From Adiantum capillus-veneris (taxonomy: Eukaryota; Streptophyta; Polypodiopsida; Polypodiales; Pteridaceae), in assembly GCA_014529385.2 (NCBI GenBank), contig CM043963.1, forward strand, positions 2,476,001 to 2,540,000: a DNA stretch of 64,000 nucleotides, given 5' to 3'. Below are positions 57,342 to 64,000 of this stretch, one piece after another (position 1 is the stretch's first letter; every line of letters begins with the position of its first letter). A program made the position numbers and the translations under genes. A model generated the notes under the pieces. It was given only the letters and a program-made list of their open reading frames with translations, was not told the DNA's origin and did not search any database.

Positions 57342-57366
57342 ATAAGATAAAGCCAATTTAGCAACA

Positions 57367-57371
57367 GATGC
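57367..57371. other. Right target-site duplication of solo LTR D (gatgc)
   Basis: The match to 55363-55367 is exact and directly follows the terminal CA of the solo LTR. Confidence 0.92.
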
Positions 57372-59646
57372 CTACAACAAAAAGATCACTGTACAGAGCA
57401 GGGGAAAGACTCACATTCTAGATGTAAAGCTTAAAGGGGAGTCTATTCCCACTGTATCAGCTTCTGCTATTACTTCTGTAATGAAAAAGCATCTTTCTGC
57501 GTACTTGGTTTTTGCACGTGAAGTGTCAGATTGTGATGAATCAAATTTATCTGTGCTAGATAAAGAAAGGTCAATGTTTTTACAACAGTATAGTGACTGT
57601 TTTTCCGATTCATTACCGTCTCAATTACCGCCAGAGAGACCCGAGGACCATGCGATAGCTTTGGTGCCAGGTAGTAGCCCACCAAATAAGCCTCCGTACA
57701 GGGCTAGTGCGGCTCAGCAGAAAGAGATAATGGGCCAAGTACAGGAGCTGTTAGAAAAGGGGCTGATTCAGCCTAGTTCATCCCCATTCTGTTCTCCAGT
57801 GTTGTTGGTGCAGAAAAAGGATGGCTCATGGCGTATGTGCATTGACTATCGTGCACTGAACAAGAATACCATCAAGAATAGGTTCCATATACCTAGAATT
57901 GATGATATTCTGGACAAATTAGAAGGAGCAGCTATGTTTAGCAGGATAGATCTAAAGAGTGGGTACCATCAGATCTGCATTAGATCAGAGGATGTGCACA
58001 AGACTGCTTTTAGAACAACGTTTGGCCTTTACGAATTTTTAGTGATGCCCTTTGGTCTCACAAATGCTCTTGCTACGTTCAATAGGATGATGGACAGAAT
58101 TTTCCGTCCACACCAGCAGTTTGTTGGTACATTCTTTGATGACATGATAGTCTACTCAAAGAATGAAGAGGAGCATAGGCATCACTTGGCCATTGTGTTC
58201 AAAGAGCTACGCAGTCATAGGTTGTTCATCAATGCAAAGAAAAGTGAATTTTTTCTGGAAGAGATCCACTTTCTGGGACACATTGTCTCAAAGGATGGTG
58301 TCAGAATGGATCCTGCAAAAGTTGAAGCGATCAAGTCATGGCTAGATTTGAAGACGGTGCATGATGTCCGAAGCTTCTTGGGACTATGCTTCTATTACAG
58401 AAGGTTTATTTGAAATTTCGCTGAGATTGCTTCACCTTTACATGCTCTTCAAAAGAAGGCAGTCACCTTTAGATGGACACAGAAAGAGATTTCAGCTTTT
58501 AATCTCTTAAAGGAAAAGATGACTTCAGATCCAGTCATTGTGTTGCCAGATCTTATGAAGTCATTTGTGGTCCGGTGTGACGCCTGTGGTAGTAGCATTG
58601 GTGCAGTGCTAATGCAAGATGGCAGGGTAGTAGCCTATGAGAGCAGAATTTTGCAAGGGCTAGAGATGACCATGCAGGTCTATGAGAAAGAGTTACTGGC
58701 TGTGTTTCATGCGCTCTTAAGTTGGAAACACTACCTGCTAGGTGCAGATTTCGTTGTCCAAACGGACCATCAGACCTTGCGATACTTCTTGACACAGACA
58801 AAGTTATCTGAGAAGCATATGCGATGGGCAAATATCTTGTCCATGTTCCATTTTCAGATTGTGCATGTGGAAGGCAAGAAGAACGTTGTGGCTGATGCCT
58901 TGTCAAGGAAGCCACAAATTTCAGCCGTGTCAATTCCTTATCATCATGAACTTGATGATATGAGAGAACAGTATGCAAATGATGAAGATTTTGCAAGGGT
59001 CTTCGAGCAGCTAATGGATGGACAACGTCATGAACACTATCTTCTCAAAGATGGGTTCATGATGATGCATGGCAGATTGTGTGTCACAAAGCCATTGCGA
59101 CGCAAAGTTATGGAAGAGAGTCACGTCCCACCGTATGCAGGGCATCGTGGTATCGATGCTACAGTTAAAGCGGTTGAGACATTCTTCTATTGGCCTACAT
59201 TGAGAAGAGATGTGGATGCCTTTGTGCGAGAATGCCTAATTTGCCAGAAGGTCAAGTTTGACAGGCAAAAGGCACCAGGGTTATTGCAACCACTACCTAT
59301 TCCAGATAAACCATGGGAAAGTATAGCTATGGATTTTATCTTTGATCTTCCGAGAACGCAGACAGGAAACGATGGTATTTGGACCATTATTTGCAGATTC
59401 AACAAGCAGACTCATTTTATTCCTGTCAAGAAGAAGATAAAGCCAGATCAGATGGCACGCTTGTTCATGAGCAATATTTTCAAGTATCATGGCATGCCAC
59501 AGTCGATTGTTAGCGACCGTGATCCACGCATGACAAGTTTGTTCTGGAGAGGCTTGTTTGAGAATATGGGACAACGCTCAAATTCTCTTCGTCATTTCAT
59601 CCTCAAACAAATGGGCAGTCAGAAGAGGCAAATTCTACTGTCCTAA
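57372..59646 (+). pseudogene. Gypsy C protease end, reverse transcriptase, RNase H, integrase
   Basis: One frame runs from the D insertion site with a single stop (TGA 58411-58413). Seen in order: the protease-RT linker with EDHAIALVPGSSPPNKPPYR, RT with WRMCIDYRALNKNTIKNRF and FFDDMIVYS (Asp pair at 58138-58143), RNase H with VRCDACGSSIGAVLMQDG, the integrase zinc module (HVPPYAGHRG ... CLICQKVK), first catalytic Asp in IAMDFIFDLP and second in VSDRDPRMTSLFW. After MGQR the frame shifts near 59577 and runs out at 59646. Very close to A1 in order and wording, so A and C are related lineages. The stop and the shift make this copy defective. Confidence 0.92.
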
Positions 59647-60407
59647 ATCTGCTGAAGTGCTATGTCTCAGAGCATAAAGGAAAGTGGGAGCAGTATTTGC
59701 CATTGGTGGAGTATGCATACAATAATACAATGCATTCATCAATTGGCAAGGCACCTTTTGAGATAGTTGAAGGTGGTAAGAAAGTTCCTCCCATACTGCA
59801 TACAAAGGACAAGATATTTGAAGCAGATAAGTATGTTCGGGACATGGATGAAATGTACAAGAAGGTCAAAGTGGCCTTAGAAAAGACTCGGGCAAAACAA
59901 AAGAAAGCAGCTGATCGTCACCGTCGTGAAGTGGTATATTCACTTGGTGATTGGGTGCTTTTACGCTTTGAAAAGGCAAGGTTAAAGAAGATGAATGGCA
60001 AGGAAAGACTGTTTCCAAAGCTCAGCATGCGTTACTATGGGCCTTTTAAAGCGTGCGACATAATCAGTGATGTTGCATATAGGCTGAAATTGCCTGACAG
60101 TTGGAAGATTCACAATGCGTTTCATGTGAGTCTTCTCAGACCCTATGTGGGTGATGTGCCAGAAGATATGCCACTTGAAGATCAGCCGGAAGTCGAGGAA
60201 CTTGACGAGATCTTGGTCCCTGAACAGATTTTGGCACATAAGGAAAGAAAAGTGAAAGGCAAGGTTACTAGGCGTTACTTGGTAAAGTTCAGAAACTATC
60301 CACCAATGGATGCTAAGTGGATGGAAGAAGGTGAACTTGCAGAGTCACCAATTGTGTTATCACTTTACCTTGAAGCCTTCGATTTGCAACCTACCTTGAC
60401 CCCTTGA
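59577..60407 (+). pseudogene. Gypsy C integrase C-terminus and chromodomain
   Basis: After a one-base shift the integrase continues with FSSSFHPQTNGQSEEANS (third catalytic residue Glu in QSEE), YAYNNTMHSSIGKAPFEIVE, a GDWVLLRFEKARL segment, and FHVSLLRPY. The end has VPEQILAHKERKVKGKVTRR and YLVKFRNYPPMDAKWMEEGE, a chromodomain-like terminus similar to A1. Stop at 60405-60407. Confidence 0.92.
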
Positions 60408-60978
60408 GTTTCAAAGCTACATGGATTGTCAGTGTGACAATGGCTTCTGAAACAAATGATTTACATGGTATTTAAAGTGAGCTCAAATCAAATAATGTTA
60501 CATGAATGTTAGAGTTGTACAGATTGTCAGTTTGGCAATTGCTCTTATGGAATGTCCAAAAGTTTGGTTAGTGCTATAGAAGTGAGTATTTCTTGTCAGT
60601 TTGTCAAGGATATAGTAATTGCTTCTATTAAAGGGTACATGTGTAACTGCATTCTTAAACTGTCGGTTTGGGTATGCTCGAAAGTGTTACTGGGCCCAAC
60701 GTGTACTATAAGACAGTGGCAAAATGTGTGGCTATCATTTTGTCATTGGAAAGTTAGTGACTCAAAGCAATGGCAGAGTGCGAAGCTACCACTATGTATT
60801 GGGACAGGGTTCACACGCAGGCAATACATGTGTCGACAAGGTGTTGAATACACGAGGGTTGACAATGAGCATGTATGTGTCATACATTTGTCGACAGGTG
60901 TTGAATACATCAGTGTTGACTGTGAGCATGTACGACATAGATGCAAACGAGGACGTTTGAGATTTCAAGAGGGGGGTA
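60408..60978 (+). other. Gypsy C 3' non-coding region with polypurine tract
   Basis: No gene. A duplicated segment, gtcgaca(a)ggtgttgaatac and ttgac(a/t)(a/g)tgagcatgta, occurs twice at about 60833-60935. It ends with aagaggggggta (60967-60978), the polypurine tract directly before the 3' LTR. Confidence 0.8.
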
Positions 60979-62459
60979 TGTCACCAGCGTGTGACTACTA
61001 TCTATCCTTTTTGTTGATTTCTTTCTTATTATCTATTTACTTTCACTTTTTGGAAACACCCCTCGGGAAATCTAACTGCCCTGCATTCATAGCTAGTGTG
61101 GAACTGTCCAGAGGGAGTCCAGGCCTGAGGGCAAGAGAGCACTAAGGTTGGACAAAGACTATGGTTAGCCAAAGTGGGGTCATTGACTAGCCAAAGTGGA
61201 ATCCTTTGCTACAGAGGCTACATTTCAGTTTTGGGTGTGGCTGCAGTGTACAAAGGGGGTTAGATGACCTAGAAAGATACAATGGCAGCATCTCCTAAAA
61301 TTTAGGGAACTGCTATTTTGGGACCTGAAAATGTGTTTGCGTCATTACCTCCGGAATGACAAGGAGAACATTTTCTTACTCTGCCATGAAGTCAACTGGG
61401 CAACCGGTTGGGAGATTTTTAGGCGGCAATCCCGAAACGAGAAAATGCTTGTAAATGTGCCAAGTGGCACCTTCTGGTGCACTTTCCTCATGCAATAAGA
61501 AGTGGCGCTGAATTTGAAGCTGGGAGAGGCTCATTTTCAGATTTTTTGTCACAGGTTAAGAGCTATGGAGTGCTTGCTTTCCCTCCTATGTACAGTGCGG
61601 TGCCAGGAGTGATGCCCTGCACGCTACGCACTGCCCTCTCTCTCCCCTATGGCAGTATGTTATGCCCCTCTAGTGGGCTTTTCAATTGACCAATGTACAG
61701 TTGTGTGGGTTCATGCGTGATTGCTGAGGCAAGAGCCTCTTACATAGGTACTCGATTAGCTAGCGGCTAATCCCCCCGCAGGTACAGGTGAATTCGCAGA
61801 GGTTTCACGCCAGAAATCTCGTCCGATTCAAAGGGCAAGTAGCCCTACAGGCGCGGGAGCTCGAGCACTTGCTACGGATGCAACCGGCATGCGAAACGGA
61901 GCCCGAAACAGTAAATTACAGCCTGCTGTGTATTTTTGCAGGTTTAGGGTTTTGGCCCTAAACGGTCCCTAATACCCCCAGGAGGTTCGGGGACGCGAGG
62001 GGACGGTTGTGTAGGTGATCTGGCGCATTTTCGGGGCTGAAAACAGAGAATTCAGCGTGCTGCAGATTCTCGCCAGGTTTTGGAAAGTGCCTGTATGCGT
62101 CGGGAAGGTCATTCAATGCGTGGGAATACTGACTGTGAAGTGTCCTAGTATAGTTATGCTGCCGAAATCGGGCCGGAACAGTTGAAATTCAGCCAAGTTT
62201 GTGCGGGGCAGCTTGTAGGGAACCACAACGTTTATTCCCTCTTTTTTTTAACAATAAAGAAATACCGAAAGGGGCGCCTAAGTTAGGGGCCAATCTGGTG
62301 TCGGTCTACTCATACAAGTGCAATCTAGCAGCCTGTATCCCTCTCCCCTTTGTTGTGTCTTGAAAGTACAGGTAGAATAGACGACTAATAATGGGTGAAA
62401 GCTAAATCAAGGTTTGAAGTAAAGTCTACCGCCCTTTTGGATTGAACAGGCCGGTTTCA
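60979..62459 (+). mobile_element. Gypsy C 3' LTR, 1,481 bp
   Basis: It starts TGTCACCAGCGTG after the polypurine tract, ends GGCCGGTTTCA, and is flanked on the right by gattg. It is a near copy of 51764-53242. Confidence 0.95.
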
Positions 62460-62464
62460 GATTG
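62460..62464. other. Right target-site duplication of gypsy C (gattg)
   Basis: The five bases match 51759-51763 exactly; LINE-1 sequence resumes here. Confidence 0.95.
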
Positions 62465-63070
62465 AGCATTGTGCTGAAAAGTAAAGCCTAGATCAATCGC
62501 ATGCAAAAGGGGCCACAAATCAAGCCAATTACAGGTAGACATAAATTGGTCCCAAGATTGCCGTTCCATATGAAGCATGTGAGAATGGCCAGTAGTATTA
62601 TCCGCAAGGTTTGGTGCATTATTAAAATCCCCGCAGAGAAAGGCATTGGAACGCCAACAATAAGAAGAGATAGCACTCCACAACTGTGCTCTATCTGCAG
62701 AAGCTGTGTATGCATATAATCCTCCAAATTCGAAAACTTATCTATTAACAATACATTGGATGACCATCCATCTCCCAGCCTGGTCATTAAAGACCAAGGT
62801 CGGGAAGAGTTCATGTCGAACAAGCATAAGCACTCCAAAATGGCCAGTTGATCCTGCATAAGCTATCCAGTAGCCCGCAAAGTAAGGAGTCTGTCCTGCA
62901 AATTGGTGCTGGTTATGCTCTTGAAGAACCACAATATCTGCTTTACATGTATGTACATAGTGCCAGGTAAGCTGCCACTTGTCGTGATTGCATAACCCAT
63001 GCACATTATAGGAGATGCAATTCAAAGAACTATGCATTTTATATGGTATATACAATGGACGAGGAAACAA
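62465..63070 (-). pseudogene. LINE-1 ORF2 endonuclease domain, N-terminal part
   Basis: On the minus strand ORF2 probably starts at the ATG that gives MHSSLNCISYNVHGLCNHDK (about 63037). The apurinic-type endonuclease follows: ADIVVLQEHNQ, GRWMVIQCIV, one in-frame TAA near 62741, then FLCGDFNNAPNLAD and LGFTFQHNAQ, where gypsy C inserted. The N, E, GDFN and (after the insertion) SDH motifs are all present, so the domain was complete except for one stop. It nicks target DNA to prime reverse transcription. Confidence 0.87.
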
Positions 63071-63110
63071 GGAAAGAAAAGGGGGGAAATAAAACTCAAG
63101 TACCAGTGCC

Positions 63111-64000
63111 CATCAACACATCCTCCCCAGCTTAAGGTGCCTGAGAAGGTGGGTCAATACCTGGACCTGGATAATTGAAAGGAAATGCACCTTGTGATGA
63201 GGAAGCTTCGCCAGTAACAACCTCCTTGTAAGAACGAACAACCTTGTCCCAAGCTTCAACCAAAGAAGTGTTGTCATTACAAGGAAGTTTTTTCTGAGCA
63301 ACATTCTTCAAAGGAGGCACATAATTACGAGAAGATGCCGGAACACGAGGTGTAGTAACTTTGACGGGTTTCTTGGGCACTATCCAAGTTTGAGAGGTCG
63401 AAACCTGTTCTTTTCCCTTGTCTTTAATATTTGGAGAAGCAGAAAGTGCAGACAATTGTACTTGTTGCGAGCGAGGTTGAGGAGCAGGTACGGCTGAAGG
63501 AGGTGGTTGCAGATTTGGTTTCGGACATTCGGACTGCATATGACCAAATTTGCGACACCGGAAACAAGAATTTGCAACTTGCCCCATTTAAGCTTAAATG
63601 GGCGCTTTCCAACCATTGTATCCCCAGAATCGATCGAAATACCTGCTGGTGTGGGGATATCCGTGTCCCACAAAATACAAAAACGGTTCGTGTTTGCCTC
63701 TAGCTTAGGAGGGCAAATGACTTTGCCTAACTGAGCAGCCAACAAAGGAAGAAAATGACGCCAAGTGCGAGGAAAGTCGACCACCTCAACCCAGACGGGA
63801 CACTTGTGACGAGTGAGACTCTGATAGTCCTTGGTGAGAGCCCAGGGCAGCACATGAGTCATCTGTTTATTGAAGAAAAGAGGAGACATTTCGAGCAGAG
63901 CATCCCGAGCATCCATGTCAGCCAGCAAGACTTCGTAGAACCCTCGCGCACCAAAGTAAACCCCTCGAACTGCTTGCCGTTTGAGCAGGAAATCAACCCA
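63111..64000 (-). pseudogene. LINE-1 ORF1 (nucleic-acid-binding), continues past the right edge
   Basis: On the minus strand the frame enters at 64000 and reads LADMDARDALLEMSPLFFNK, then CPVWVEVVDFPRTWRHF and NTNRFCILWDTD, the pattern of the DUF4283-type N-terminal domain of plant LINE ORF1. Near 63590 a one-base shift leads to the frame with SCFRCRKFGHMQSECPKP, a CCHC knuckle, and a Pro/Gln/Ser-rich tail to about 63132. The shift sits in a palindrome (ccatttaagcttaaatgg). The start lies outside the window. Confidence 0.82.

Larger units (their letters stand above)
55368..57366. mobile_element. Solo LTR of family D, 1,999 bp, nested in gypsy C
   Basis: It starts TGTCACAAACGGGAGCG, ends AATTTAGCAACA and is flanked by perfect 5-bp repeats. 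No internal coding domains and no terminal direct repeat inside were found, so it is a solo LTR left by recombination between two LTRs rather than a complete short element. It holds GAGATA-rich and T-rich tracts, an array of TGACG-type motifs and a direct repeat. No gene in it is supported. Its orientation is not resolved, because no polypurine tract or primer site is present. Confidence 0.9.

Noticed and set aside
55368-57366. Complete short retrotransposon with terminal repeats
   Set aside because: The two ends do not match each other as direct repeats and no primer or purine site was seen, so a solo LTR fits better.

Overview
This is a gene-poor, transposon-dominated stretch of a land-plant nuclear genome. 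The evidence is the plant initiator-tRNA(Met) primer site in an LTR element, Ty3/gypsy chromoviruses with C-terminal chromodomain-like ends, plant-type LINEs, long GA/TC microsatellites, and three fragments of recognisable plant host genes: a STICHEL-like/DnaX-like AAA+ protein, one exon of an inositol tetrakisphosphate kinase, and a PPR piece. The lineage cannot be fixed from sequence alone; nothing looks bacterial, organellar or viral in the free-living sense.

Layout. 1-8.1 kb: Ty3/gypsy element A1, with one uninterrupted 1,593-residue Gag-Pol frame, the only fully open long retrotransposon frame in the window; its two LTR copies agree only in the last ~190 bp. 8.1-11.65 kb: tandem repeats, a gypsy integrase scrap and a decayed LINE (LINE-3). 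11.65-19.5 kb: two copies of gypsy family B in opposite orientation (B2 plus strand, truncated; B1 minus strand, nearly full length but frameshifted), separated by a fragment of an A-family LTR, so ~1.8-kb arms form a large inverted repeat. 19.7-23.2 kb: a decayed minus-strand MULE-like/SWIM zinc-finger transposase-type gene. 25-26.5 kb: an ITPK exon, three foldback structures and a PPR relic. 26.6-30.95 kb: a multi-exon coding locus of a family I do not recognise, damaged by stops and local tandem duplications. 31.8-34.7 kb: a deleted A-family element (A2) abutting a second gypsy lineage's gag (minus).

36.5-39 kb holds tandem repeats and the upstream region of a STICHEL-like gene, whose exon runs 39.0-40.65 kb and ends at a good splice donor; no following exon is visible. 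41.5-43.5 kb is the 3' half of gypsy E with its LTR. 43.5-48.4 kb holds GA microsatellites with a shared flanking module, and LINE-2. 48.45-64 kb is a three-level nest: LINE-1 (minus strand, running past the right edge) is split by gypsy C (TSD GATTG, LTRs of ~1.48 kb), which is split by a 1,999-bp solo LTR of another family (D; TSD GATGC).

Most genes here do not work together; they are independent mobile elements at different stages of decay. The order of events can be read from the nesting: LINE-1, then C, then D. The least explained coding content is the 26.6-30.95 kb locus.
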